Positions 45,333-55,860 of a stretch of DNA of 64,000 nt are shown here, piece after piece. Location: NCBI RefSeq assembly GCF_016406125.1, contig NZ_CP066340.1, positions 26,031 to 90,030 of the forward strand. The letters run 5' to 3'. The DNA is from Alicyclobacillus sp. SO9. GTDB lineage: Bacteria; Bacillota; Bacilli; Alicyclobacillales; Alicyclobacillaceae. The translations under genes were made by a program, and so were the position numbers. Numbering within the stretch: position 1 is the stretch's first letter; each line of letters opens with the position of its first letter. The notes under the pieces are model-generated. The model was not told the DNA's origin, ran no database searches, and saw only the letters and a list, made by a program, of their open reading frames with translations.

Positions 45333-46913
45333 ATGAGAAGAAAAACCACTTGGTTACAGTTTCGTAGTAAATCCAAAAGACGATCGTTGAGAAAGCAGCT
45401 ACAGGACATCTCGTTTTGGAATGTATCTGATGATCCGGCAGAGATTCCTTCTGAGTTGCAAGAGTCCTTGGCATTGATTCAAGACGAATGGGCAAAGTGT
45501 GCAGATGTGCAGTATCAGCACTTGCATGTTCAGGGAGTACCTGTGTGTCTGGTGTTTATCAGCAACTTAATCGATCAGGAGACTGCTCAGCGCACTCTGA
45601 TGGAACCCTTAACACGATATGAACAAGGCAAAGTTACCTTACCTGCATTGAAGGACACCTTGAACGCCCTGATGACGGAAGAGACCTCTCAAATCTCTGC
45701 GATTCATCAGGCCATTGCCCAGGGAAAAGTCGTGGCTTTGGTGGATGGGCAATCGGGAGCCTTGCTGGTGGATGTCAACAAATTCCCCGCACGTGCAATT
45801 GAGACTTCTCAAAACGAACCCACCATCCAGGGACCCCAGGAGGCATTTATTGAAAGCTTGCAAACGAACTTGGCGCTCGTTCGCAAACGTCTGCGGACTT
45901 CGAAACTCAAAATTGAAACCCTGCCGGTGGGGACAAAAACCAATGTACAGTTGGCGTTGCTGTACGTGGAGGGCATTGTCAAACCCGGCCTCGTTGAGGA
46001 AGCCCATCAGCGTCTACAGCGGATTCAAATCGATGGTATCATCTCCGCCAATGAAATTCGGGAAATGATTGGTGATGCACCGTTTTCACCCTTTCGATTG
46101 ACGGAGGTTACAGAACGGCCGGACCGTACGGTAGCGGGGTTGTTACAGGGGAGAATTTGTTTTTTGATCGATGGAACGCCCACGGCTATCTCGGTACCCG
46201 TGGTTTTTGTAGGTGGGTTGATTTCTGCAGAAGACTATTACGGACACTTCATGACGGCCCTGCCTCTACGGATTCTTCGTCATGCCATGTACTGGTCATC
46301 TTTGTTGCTTCCGTCACTCTATATAGCATTACTTTCGTATAATCAAGACCTCGTTCCAACTCCGTTGCTCATTAGTTTGGAGGCCCAGCACGAAGGAATT
46401 CCTTTCCCGACCATCGTCGAGGCGATAGGCATGCAAACTACCTTTGAGGCTCTCCGGGAAGCGGGTCTACGTCTGCCGCGAGCGGTCGGACAATCTGTGA
46501 GTATCGTTGGCACGCTCATTATCGGGGATGCGGCAGTCAATGCGAGTATTGTTTCTCCTGGCATGGTGATTGTTGTGGCAGCTGCGGGCGTGGCATCTTA
46601 TACGACTCCATCGCAGGATTTGGTCAATACAAACCGCATTCTTCAATATCCGTTTATGATCGTGGCGTCGCTGTTGGGTTTATACGGCATCGTCGCATTA
46701 GGATTAGTCCTCGTCATCCACATGGTTTCCTTACGGTCATTTGGTGTTCCGTACATGGCACCACTTGCCCCATTTTCATGGCCAGAGATGCGTGACACCT
46801 TCATCCGAGCGCCCTGGTGGGCCATGAACCAGCGTCCACAGTTTTACGAATCCGTCAATTCGACACGAAACCGAGCTCCTAAACCATCCCCTCCTTCCAG
46901 GGATTCGACATGA
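45333..46913 (+). CDS. spore germination protein, GerA (A-subunit) family
   Basis: A 526-residue protein: a large soluble N-terminal part (about 1-280) and about five or six membrane helices, the layout of A subunits of germinant receptors. Typical strings are LYVEGIVKPGLVEEAHQRL and LREAGLRLPRAVGQSVSIVG followed by VNASIVSPGMVIVVAAAGVA. A subunits sit in the spore inner membrane and help to sense germinants. GAGGGG precedes the ATG. Its stop overlaps the C-subunit start by 4 bp. Confidence 0.9.
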   Translation: MRRKTTWLQFRSKSKRRSLRKQLQDISFWNVSDDPAEIPSELQESLALIQDEWAKCADVQYQHLHVQGVPVCLVFISNLIDQETAQRTLMEPLTRYEQGKVTLPALKDTLNALMTEETSQISAIHQAIAQGKVVALVDGQSGALLVDVNKFPARAIETSQNEPTIQGPQEAFIESLQTNLALVRKRLRTSKLKIETLPVGTKTNVQLALLYVEGIVKPGLVEEAHQRLQRIQIDGIISANEIREMIGDAPFSPFRLTEVTERPDRTVAGLLQGRICFLIDGTPTAISVPVVFVGGLISAEDYYGHFMTALPLRILRHAMYWSSLLLPSLYIALLSYNQDLVPTPLLISLEAQHEGIPFPTIVEAIGMQTTFEALREAGLRLPRAVGQSVSIVGTLIIGDAAVNASIVSPGMVIVVAAAGVASYTTPSQDLVNTNRILQYPFMIVASLLGLYGIVALGLVLVIHMVSLRSFGVPYMAPLAPFSWPEMRDTFIRAPWWAMNQRPQFYESVNSTRNRAPKPSPPSRDST

Positions 46914-48133
46914 CGATGGGACAACACACTCGGTGGATCGTTTCGGCTTTGTTGATGGGGATATTGCTCGGAGTACCTGGATGTAAAGACCTGCGAGAAG
47001 TCGATGATCTCAATATCGTGTTAGCCGTCGGTATCGACGAAACACAGGATCAACGGATTCGAGTCACCACAGAAATCGTGGATCCAGCGAATAGTCGTGG
47101 ACCAAGCTCAGGTGCGGGTACGGGCAAGCGAGATGAAGCTACAATTACACGCCAACAAACCGGAAGTACCATCGAAGAGGCGGTCGGGCTATTGGATGAA
47201 GAAGTCCCAAGAAAGTTGTTTTTGGCCCATAATTCCGTGATTATATTCGGACATAACTATGCCACACACGGGATCGATCGCGCTCTGGATTATTTAGAGC
47301 GGAATCGGAGTTATCGGCGCAATCAATTGTTTGTGGTCACCGATGGTACCGCATCCGATTTGATGACGTCTTCGGTCACACCAGAGTTCTATCATGCAAC
47401 GGCTATGCGTTCCCTAGTCGAACAAGGAATGCACAAATCCACTGCGGTGAACAGTACACAATTAAGTTTCATGAAACAATACCTGCGTCCTTCACACACT
47501 CCAGCGATGGCTCGTCTGGAGACGGCCAAAAACGGCATTGTTCCGGAAGGCATTGGGCTCTTTGATGGAGGTCAGTATAAAGATTATTTGACATCTGCAG
47601 AAGTTCCGGCATTGTTGCGGTTTATGCAGGACACTCAGCAAACTGAAATCACAATCCCTTGCACAAATAAAGAGACGCCACAAGGAGATATGAGTCAGAC
47701 CTATCGCATCCTACACACTCATACGAACGTGACCCCGCAAGTTCACGGCAATGAGATCAGGTTTTTCGTGAATGTTCGTGGACAAGCAGAAATTTCACGG
47801 TTATGTCCTGGGAGTAAACCGACGCCTCAAACCTATTCAAAATGGGAGATCCAACTTGATCACACGCTTCAGGAACAGATGCAGCGCGTATTCACGCGGC
47901 TCCAGAAAGACGATGTGGACTCTGTCCACTTCTCCGATGTCCTCTATAAGAGAAATCCGATCCTCTGGCAACAAATGGCTCACCAGTGGAAGGAACTTTT
48001 TCCGCATATTCAAGTGACCTATGACGTTCAGGTCCAGCTGTTACGTCACGGTCTGGCTTCCAAATCTCCGGATGTGGAGTACTCTCCAGAAGGACTCCCT
48101 CCTCATGCTGGACGGGAAGGGGTTGCTCCTTGA
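46910..48133 (+). CDS. spore germination lipoprotein, Ger(x)C family
   Basis: A 407-residue lipoprotein with lipobox GVPGC (Cys about residue 25) and the family beginning KDLREVDDLNIVLAVGIDE. C subunits are lipid-anchored outside the spore inner membrane and are needed for receptor function. It overlaps both neighbours by 4 bp, which indicates tight translational coupling. Length is normal. Confidence 0.9.
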   Translation: MTMGQHTRWIVSALLMGILLGVPGCKDLREVDDLNIVLAVGIDETQDQRIRVTTEIVDPANSRGPSSGAGTGKRDEATITRQQTGSTIEEAVGLLDEEVPRKLFLAHNSVIIFGHNYATHGIDRALDYLERNRSYRRNQLFVVTDGTASDLMTSSVTPEFYHATAMRSLVEQGMHKSTAVNSTQLSFMKQYLRPSHTPAMARLETAKNGIVPEGIGLFDGGQYKDYLTSAEVPALLRFMQDTQQTEITIPCTNKETPQGDMSQTYRILHTHTNVTPQVHGNEIRFFVNVRGQAEISRLCPGSKPTPQTYSKWEIQLDHTLQEQMQRVFTRLQKDDVDSVHFSDVLYKRNPILWQQMAHQWKELFPHIQVTYDVQVQLLRHGLASKSPDVEYSPEGLPPHAGREGVAP

Positions 48134-48348
48134 TTTGGGTTGCACTGTTTTTTTCAAGCATCCTGGTGGTCCATGGGTTTCGTCAGAAGGTGACATGGAG
48201 AGAATGGATTGTGAACGTACCGGCATTCATATTTGCTCTGCTCGGTTCGGGCATCGTGAGTTTCAATATTTGGCCGAAGATCAACCTTCTTTGGGGGATA
48301 CAATGGCTTTTTGAACCCATCACGAAGTGGCTGTACTCGATTTTGTAA
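48130..48348 (+). CDS. small two-helix membrane protein, second possible D subunit
   Basis: A 72-residue protein with two hydrophobic helices (about 2-14 and 29-48). It overlaps the C-subunit gene by 4 bp and ends 14 bp before the B-subunit start, so it is an integral part of the operon (order A-C-d-B). Two-helix D proteins of this size modulate germinant receptors in Bacillus. Two such genes in one operon are unusual. Confidence 0.6.
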   Translation: MIWVALFFSSILVVHGFRQKVTWREWIVNVPAFIFALLGSGIVSFNIWPKINLLWGIQWLFEPITKWLYSIL

Positions 48349-48362
48349 TATGGTGGTGCTTG

Positions 48363-49451
48363 ATGGAGACACAAATATCACGACTGCAATTGATGTATTT
48401 AATGATATGGGTCATATTGGGGACTGGAATTGTCCTTTTACCCCTTGCCATCGCTCAATTTACCATTCAGGACGGCTGGATGGTTCCTCTTTTCTTTTTT
48501 GGCGGCACGATAGTCGCCGCGATCGTATGCGTCGTGTTTATCCGGACGTTTCCCAATCAATCACTTGCTAATGGGCTCGAAACCGCCTTTGGCCCTTGGC
48601 TTGGTCGGTTAATAGGGGTTTGGATGATAATTTTCTTTTTCGTTTTCTCGGCCATGTTGCTTCGGGAACTTACGGTATTTGTGGAAGTCACGAGTCTTCC
48701 CAAAACTCCGGCGTACCTGATTTCTGCGACTATCCTGGTTCCAATTGCGTACGGGGTTTTTCAAGGTGTTGAGGTAGTGGGACGATTGGCAGAATTTCTC
48801 ACACCAGTAGCCTTAATGATTGGCGTGATTTTGGTTGTATTGTCCTTCCAAAATGCAGACTTTTCCCAAATCCAACCTGTGTTGGCCCATGGCTGGACCC
48901 CAGTACTTCGAGCATCTGTGTTGCCCGCCACATCGTTCGCGTTTGAATTGATTGGCGTTTTACAATTTGTGAAATCGATCAAAGGTGGAAAAACACTTGG
49001 GCGGGACCTGTTGTACGTGGGGGCATCTTTGACCGTATTTGGAGTATTGGTTGAGATGTTGATAATTTCAGTGCTGGGTCCATCGATAACCTATTTGTCC
49101 TTACCTGTGGCCGAGGTCATTCGGGGAATCCGTATCGGCGAATTCATACAAAGGTTCGACACCATTTACGTAATGGGCGTAATCGCTACGATGGTCTTAA
49201 AAATTTCCGTGTTTCTATATGCCATGTCTTCAGCCATGCAGGATACCTTTCGACTTTCCACCTTCAGAAATGTAGTTTGGCCGAATGGAATCGCCATCTG
49301 GACAGCCAGCATTTTATTCTTTCACAATTCGCCCGACCTGCATGAGTTTATGGTCTATGTGACACCGGCATATTTTAGTTTCACTTTGGTCCTCATGCCA
49401 ATATTCGCCGTTCTGACATTTCGGTTGAAAAAAGTATTCGGTTCCCAATGA
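48363..49451 (+). CDS. spore germination protein, GerB (B-subunit, APC-like) family
   Basis: A 362-residue protein with about ten membrane helices. It begins METQISRLQLMYLMIWVILG, the usual start of B subunits, which are related to amino acid permeases and bind the germinant. The ATG at 48363 is chosen over the frame start at 48327, which overlaps the small gene. It completes a full A-B-C receptor set. The germinant cannot be read from sequence. Confidence 0.9.
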   Translation: METQISRLQLMYLMIWVILGTGIVLLPLAIAQFTIQDGWMVPLFFFGGTIVAAIVCVVFIRTFPNQSLANGLETAFGPWLGRLIGVWMIIFFFVFSAMLLRELTVFVEVTSLPKTPAYLISATILVPIAYGVFQGVEVVGRLAEFLTPVALMIGVILVVLSFQNADFSQIQPVLAHGWTPVLRASVLPATSFAFELIGVLQFVKSIKGGKTLGRDLLYVGASLTVFGVLVEMLIISVLGPSITYLSLPVAEVIRGIRIGEFIQRFDTIYVMGVIATMVLKISVFLYAMSSAMQDTFRLSTFRNVVWPNGIAIWTASILFFHNSPDLHEFMVYVTPAYFSFTLVLMPIFAVLTFRLKKVFGSQ

Positions 49452-49487
49452 CCGAGTTCATGGATTCACACATACACGCTAAGCTTA

Positions 49488-49585
49488 TTCTAATAATACT
49501 ATTTATTCGAATTAAAAGACCTGATATACTTCTAATAATGCGGCGAAATTGCTGGGGTAAGGCGTTGAATCCACTTCCAATAATA
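49488..49585. promoter_or_regulatory. candidate internal resolution site of the inner transposon
   Basis: TTCTAATAAT occurs at 49488-49497 and 49530-49539, and TTCCAATAAT at 49576-49585, all between the ger operon and the tnpI-type gene. TnpI-type transposons carry several short recombinase-binding repeats in exactly this place. Confidence 0.5.
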
Positions 49586-49609
49586 AGAACCGTCTGGAGA
49601 CCTGATTAG

Positions 49610-50497
49610 ATGGCACATATAAACTCGGTACTTGAGGGTTATCTTCCTTGGTTGAATCGGCAACCTTTTTCACCAAATACTCGAATTGCGTACCGTCGAT
49701 GGGTTGAACAATTTGTACGTTACTTGAATGCATATCCGGCTGTATACGGAGATCCGCTTGGTGAATCATCCGCTCGTGACTACGCGGTGCGGGATTTTAA
49801 GTCTCATCTGAAGACGATACACCATGCCAAGCCAGCTTCCGTGAATCTTGCTCTCGCTGCTCTTGACCACTTCTATGCTCGATATCTTCAGATGGGGAGT
49901 CCCCAGGTAGAGCGAGAGGAACTGCCGAATCAAGCACCACGGGCGCTTTCTCCCGAAGAACAAAGACGCTTCTTACGAGCGGTTGAACGTCAACCGAATA
50001 CTCGAGACCAAGCAATCGGGACGCTTCTCTTTTATACCGCCCTACGTATCAGTGAGTGCGTACAACTCAATGTAGATGACGTTATGATCTCGGAACGTAA
50101 AGGGCAAGTAACGGTTCGAATGGGAAAAGGAAATCGATATCGGGAAGTTCCTCTGAACGCTTCGGTTCGATCATCCTTGCAGGCGTGGCTAGATGATCGC
50201 CACATTCAGTTTCCGGGTACAGCAGAGTCGGCTTTGTTCCTCACTCGACGTGGGAACCGCTGCTCGATTCGCTCTGTCGATTTAGTAATTCGAAAAATCG
50301 CACAAGACGCTGGACTCACATTGTCTGCTCACACGCTTCGGCATACTTGCCTGACCAATTTGGTACGTAATGGTCACGACCTTGTGATGGTGGCTGAACT
50401 TGCAGGCCACAAGCGACTGGATACAACGCGGCGATATAGCCTACCGAGTGACGAGGACCGCGCAATGGCAATGGAAGGCCTCAAAATGGAGGTGTAA
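49610..50497 (+). CDS. tnpI: TnpI-type tyrosine recombinase (cointegrate resolvase)
   Basis: A 295-residue recombinase with an N-terminal SAM-like domain and complete catalytic residues: Arg in TALRISECVQL, Lys in MGKGNRYREV, HTLRHTC, His in LAGHKRLDT and Tyr in TRRYSLP. It lies 23 bp before the tnpA-type gene, as in the Tn4430 group, where TnpI resolves cointegrates at repeats just upstream. Those repeats are seen at 49488-49585. Confidence 0.8.
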   Translation: MAHINSVLEGYLPWLNRQPFSPNTRIAYRRWVEQFVRYLNAYPAVYGDPLGESSARDYAVRDFKSHLKTIHHAKPASVNLALAALDHFYARYLQMGSPQVEREELPNQAPRALSPEEQRRFLRAVERQPNTRDQAIGTLLFYTALRISECVQLNVDDVMISERKGQVTVRMGKGNRYREVPLNASVRSSLQAWLDDRHIQFPGTAESALFLTRRGNRCSIRSVDLVIRKIAQDAGLTLSAHTLRHTCLTNLVRNGHDLVMVAELAGHKRLDTTRRYSLPSDEDRAMAMEGLKMEV

Positions 50498-50520
50498 CTC
50501 CTGACTCCAGGGAGGAAAAC

Positions 50521-53508
50521 GTGCCTGTAGATTTCCTTACTCCAGAACAAGAGCGCCGATACGGTCGAATGATTGAAGAGCCAACACCGGAACAACTGGC
50601 TCGTTACTTTTGGCTAGATGACCGCGATCACCATCTTGTCACACAACATCGAGGTTCCCATAATCAACTGGGGTTTGCTATCCAACTCGGTACCGTCAGA
50701 TTTTTAGGGACCTTTTTAACCGATCCCACGGATGTCCCAATATCCGTTGTAAGGTATGTCGCAAGTCAACTGCAAATGGCCAATACTCGTGTTTTCGAGC
50801 GTTATCGTGGTTCGGAGAGTCGGTGGGATCACACAGCGGAAATTCGAAAGGCATATGGATATCGCGATTTCCCAGACCAGCCGCATCACTTCGAATTCGT
50901 GAGATGGTTGTACCACCACGCTTGGTTGACTGCAGAACGGCCCAGCGTGTTATTTGATTTAGCCACGGCCAGGTGTGTAGAAAAGAAAGTTTTATTGCCT
51001 GGTGTAACGATACTTGCACGGCTGATTGCCCAGATCCGTGACCGCGTGGCCACCCGGCTCTGGCGCCTCTTGGCCCAGGTTCCAAACTACTCTGAGCGTA
51101 ATCGACTAGAGCAGTTGTTGACTGCGAAAGTTTCCTCTCGACAAACCGAATTAGACCATCTTCGCCGTCCACCAACAAACCTTACGGCGAAAGGGATGTT
51201 GGAAGGGTTAGAACGCTTGGCAGTCGTCCGTTCTTACGGAGGTACGACTTGGGATTTGTCGCACATTCCTGTAGGACGACTGCACACCCTCGCCCGTTTT
51301 GCGGCTGCAGCCAGGGCACAGGCGATATCCCGGATGTCTTTGGAACGACAACTGGCCACTTTAGTCGCGTTTGCCAACGTTTTTGCGATTACGGCTCAGG
51401 ACGATTTGCTGGAGTTGTTTGATCGACTTATGACTGAACTTTTAGCCAAGACCCAGCAAGAGGGGAAGCGGGCCCGGCTCCGAACGATCCGCGATCTGGA
51501 TGCGGCCGCACGTCAGTTACGGGAAGCCTGTGTAATCCTCCTAAACGATCAGACACCGGATGCCAAGCTTCGGGCAACGATTTTTGCTCGGGTATCTGCT
51601 GAGGTACTGACAGACTCCATTCAAACCATCGATGCCCTAACGCGCCGGCCAGAGGAAAATGTGTACTTTACGCAGTTGTTTAGCCATTACAACGGGATTC
51701 GTCGGTTTTTACCCCAGATGTTTCGGATGATTCATTTCGAGGCGAATTCATCTGCAAAGCCAGTTTTAGACGCCTGGCGATTCTTACGTGACTATGAGGG
51801 GGCGAAGAAGATCCCTTGGACACAGGCACCCGTCACCGGAATGACAACTTCTTGGCAGCAGGTAGTCTATGACGAGAATGATCAGATTCAGCAACGGGCC
51901 TATACGTTCTGGGTACTCATTCGCATCCATGAAGCTCTGCGCCACCACGACATCTTCGTTATCCGAGTGAGCGATACAATGACCAAGGCACAACTTCTCC
52001 CAGGGACAGGCTTGGGAAGCAGTGCGTCCACAAGTTTACGCACGTTGGATCGAACTATAGATGCTGGAGCAGGAAGTCCGAGAACTCGGGAGAAGTTGAA
52101 CACCGCGTATCAACAAACCGCCGAACGTTGCCTGAGAATACAGATGTCCGTATGGAGAACATTCAGGGGAGAGCCGGTTGTTTTGACCGCTTTGGACAAA
52201 TTGGAGGAACCTCCTTCTCTGCAAACACTTCGGTCACAAATTCAATCCCTACTACCCCGGATTGACTTGCCGGAATTGTTGCTTGAAGTCAATACCTGGA
52301 CCGGATTTGCAGATGCTTTACCCACTTAGTGAAGGTGGGTCGAGGGTACAGGACCTGACGACTAGCGTTGTGCGGTGCTGATTGCCGAGGCATGTAACAT
52401 CGGACTGGAACCGGTCGTCCAATTGGGTGTCCCGCTTGACTCGGGATCGATTGACTTGGTTGAGCAAAACTATTTTCGAGCTGAAACGCTCACACAAGCG
52501 AACAATAAACTCGTGGAATATCAAAGCGGCCTGCAGTTGGCGACGACATGGGGTACCGGCGAAGTTGCATCTGCCGATGGGCTTCGATTTGTAACACCGG
52601 GTTCGGACGATTCACGCGGGTCCCAATCCCAAATACTTTGGTGCCGGCGTGGCGTGACATATTACAACTTCGCTAGCGACCAGTTTACAGGGTTGAATGG
52701 CATCGTCATTCCTGGAACAATTCGGATTCGCTGTATCTGCTAGATCTATTATTAGGACAACAAACGGTCCTACAGCCCCAAGAAATCATGACGGATACCG
52801 CTGGGTACAGTGACATTATCTTTGGACTGTTTGGCCTTTTGGGGTATCAATTTAGTCCGCGCTTAGCTGACATTGGAGAATCAAGATTTGGCGGCTTGAT
52901 CCCGTGCCAACTATGGGCCACTCAATGATTTGGCTCGCCACCGTTTACACCCGGAGCGCATTGTTCAGAACTGGAACGATATGCTACGTGTCGCCGGTTC
53001 CTTGAAACTTGGAACTGTCACCGCCTCTCGATTGATTCGAACTCTTCAACGTGACGGCCGACCGACAACTTTAGGGAAAGCGATTGGGGAATACGGGCGG
53101 ATTTACAAGACAATTTACCTGCTCAATTACTTGAATGATCCCGGATATCGGCGACGGATATTGACGCAGCTCAATCGCGGAGAAAGTCGTCACAGCCTAG
53201 CTCGGGCTGTTTGCTATGGCAAGCGTGGAGAGCTTCATCAGCGATACAAGGAAGGCCAGGAGGATCAACTCGGCGCACTCGGATTCGTCGTGAATGCGAT
53301 TGTTCTTTGGAATACCCGGTATATGAGTGCGGCCTTGCAAAATTTGCGAGTACAAGGTCAAATGATGGACCTTACTGATATAAAACGGCTTTCTCCCGTG
53401 GGACACGACCACATTAACATGGTGGGCCGATACTCGTTTACCTTACCAGAAGAAATTGCACATGGTGATTTACGACCGTTAAATCGAGGGAGTGCAGATT
53501 CTTTCTGA
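50521..53508 (+). pseudogene. tnpA: Tn3-family transposase of the inner transposon, frame broken
   Basis: The N-terminal 602 residues (50521-52329) are open. The rest is spread over three frames: IAEACNIGLEPVVQ, then ADGLRF with the first catalytic Asp (52576), TAGYSD with the second (52795), and GKRGELHQR with the Glu (53228). Each frame break needs only one base in a short homopolymer to repair (near 52335, 52365, 52600, 52655, 52730, 52890 and 52905). The repaired length would be about 995 residues, which is normal. So the gene may be intact in the real DNA. Confidence 0.8.
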
Positions 53509-53514
53509 TGGCGT

Positions 53515-53567
53515 TACATAAACTGGATCGCTTATTCCGGTTTTCTGTTCCATTGCTACACAGACCC
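53515..53567. repeat. right terminal inverted repeat of the inner transposon
   Basis: Perfect 53-bp reverse complement of 44683-44735, 7 bp after the transposase stop. Confidence 0.95.
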
Positions 53568-55168
53568 TGGTTTGCACGATAAGTATGTCGGTACGGTGTA
53601 TACAAAATGGAAATGTTCCGCATGGGAGTAGAGATTCTGGGTGACGAAAATGAGAATAATACGGATAGTAATGGAGACCATGATGATTCACAATGAGAGG
53701 CGTCATTATGAGTTCGTCAGACAAGTGGGTGTTCATGGATGACTCGGACACAACGCTTGATTTTTCTTGGTGTACATTTCGGATGGATAACCCTTTGGAT
53801 AACTGCGATTGACCTTAGGGGAAAAATCTCAGAACGTACTTTGACATCCTGCTTGGCGCTTCCGCTGGGGTCGCTGTTTTATCCACCATTTTTATGCTGT
53901 AGTGATGTTCGGAAACCGAAAAAGGTAAGTTGACGATACGCAAACCCTTGCGCCTCATAACATTACAAACGGGCTCACACCCAGCAAGGACCAGGTGTGA
54001 GCCCACATCGTATATTGCATTCGGTTGTGCCGCTCACGCACTGGTTAACCTCCAATGGATAGTTGAACAATCTTTACGACAAGCATAATGACTGCTATCA
54101 CCAGATAACCACGAAGGGTCGCCATGGCGAGCTTTTGTGTCGGAGACCATATTACCTTCGGCAGTTTGCCAAGCGGAGGCATTCGCCAAGTGTGCCGGTC
54201 TTCTTCTCCGTACATCGGTTTGACTGGTGAACGCCTCCGATACCATACTAGGCCAGCTGCCACAAGCCCAACGAATAGTACGCCAGCTGAAACAAGGCTT
54301 AATACCTGGACGTTGACACTCGGAAAGAACGTTGCAATGGCTAAAATCAACGAAAGTACAACCAACACACCGACAATTACACTACCGATGATATTCAACC
54401 ACGGACGATTAACCCAAGGTCCTAAAACAGCTTTGTCATTGCACAGAAGTAACAAAAACACGGTCGCGCTTGGGAGCAGAATGCCTGCCAAAGCTTGTAC
54501 TCCAGTTGTGATAAGCCCAAGCGGAGCATGTGGGATGACGACGATGCCAGCGGAAACCAAAATGATGATGCCGTACACCACGTAAAAGCTCCAGCCTTCC
54601 TTGATGTTCCGGTGCAATGAATGTTTTGTACCAAACACATCACCAAACGCATACGAAGTCGATAGGGTAACTGCCGCAGCGCCAATCAAGGATGCATTCA
54701 GCAAAATGATTGCAAACAAATCACCGGCCACCACTCCAACATGCAGCGACAATCCAGCAATCACAGTGCCGGCATTCACAAATTGTCCAGCCAGGGTGGT
54801 TCCCTGGAATGCAAATGCAGTCGTTACGATGAGTGCAGTTGCTGCAACCACCACAACAACAGAACCAATTACTGTATCGAACCGCTCATAAGACAACCAC
54901 CGGGGTGTCAGCCTCTTGTCGATCACGTTTGATTGCTGAAAAAACAACTGCCACGGTGCCACTGTCGTCCCCACCATACCAATGATGAGAAGCAGTGCGT
55001 CCGAGGTGAACCCACCATGCACTCCCGTTGCAAAAAACCTGTAACTACTGGGCGAGCAGTTGGATGGGTCATGAGTACAAGAGGTATGACCAGAAAATTG
55101 GCGATAACCATCACATACATAAATCGCTCCCAGCGGCGAAAACTACCGGTAGCCGTCATGCCAATGAG
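53568..55168. repeat. 1.6-kb direct repeat, copy B
   Basis: It matches 43078-44682 apart from four missing single bases (near 53640, 53841, 53900 and 55027). It begins directly at the transposon end and runs into the complete Nramp-related gene. Confidence 0.9.
53739..53931 (+). pseudogene. small two-helix membrane protein, copy B, frame broken
   Basis: Same as 43250-43441 but with one T missing near 53841 and one G near 53900, so the second helix is lost from the frame. Confidence 0.6.
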
Positions 55169-55663
55169 TAAAATGGATGCAAGTGCAACTGAAACCCAAG
55201 GCTTAACGCCGAAATGGGACATCGCCATTCGGATACCGATAAATTCTGTAACAATGGTGAGGACGTTCAGGATGAACAAGTCACCAACTGAGAAGGCTCC
55301 CCAGAACTTCCCGAACCGCTCAAAAATCAACCTGGCATGGCCAACTCCAGTTACTAGACCAAGACGAACCACCATTTCTTGATTCACAATCAGCACCGGT
55401 ACCAGAAGCAGTAACACCCAGAGAAGGCTTGTGCCAAAGTTTTGCCCTGCTTGAGCGTAGGTCGCCACGCCGCCTGCGTCATTGTCACCAACCATCACGA
55501 TGAGTCCAGGACCCATGATGGCGAGCAGGGTCAGTATACGGGACCGCCAGCTCTTACGAGTTACATTATCGTCAACACGCACTGTACCAAGTGCGCCTTT
55601 GATGTCACCAATATGCTGGCTGTCCAGTATAGCCGTGTCTTGAATTGCCAAATTTGTGCGCAT
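54045..55663 (-). pseudogene. Nramp-related (NRMT-type) metal transporter, one frame break
   Basis: Read across one missing G near 55027, which is present in copy A, the product has about 540 residues and 11 or so helices. Helix 1 has MVGDNDAGG instead of the DPGN motif of MntH, and helix 6 has GTTVAPWQLF, where MntH has a metal-binding Met and His. These changes, and the M-box leader, fit the Nramp-related magnesium transporters. The ATG at 55663 follows AAGGAGG. The break may be a sequencing error; if so, the gene is functional. Confidence 0.75.
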
Positions 55664-55860
55664 TGTTTTTAACCTCCTTGAGGGTGTGGTAGGAGGGACA
55701 GAAGCCCCTATAATTGATGACCAAAGCAAACACATTGAATTGTCGCTGATGACTAGGACCTGAATCTACACCTACCACCTCCTTCAAAGAGCAAATGTAA
55801 AATCCCCTGGCAATTGCTCAGGGGATTGGATCTGCACATGCAAAATAAGCAGATGCTCTA
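55664..55860 (-). terminator. leader with riboswitch-linked terminator
   Basis: On the minus strand AATCCCC...GGGGATT (55801-55827) is followed by TT. It lies between the M-box and the Nramp-related gene. A competing ATCTGC/GCAGAT stem near 55828-55857 could serve as anti-terminator. Confidence 0.65.

Larger units (their letters stand above)
44683..53567 (+). mobile_element. nested Tn3-family transposon (8885 bp) carrying a germinant-receptor operon
   Basis: The ends are 53-bp perfect inverted repeats (44683-44735 and 53515-53567) beginning GGGTCTGTGTAGCAATGG. It contains a ger operon, a site-specific recombinase (tnpI type) and a Tn3-type tnpA. No target duplication flanks it: the outer bases are ATGAG on the left and TGGTT on the right. 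Instead, 1.6 kb of host sequence is repeated on each side. Confidence 0.92.
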
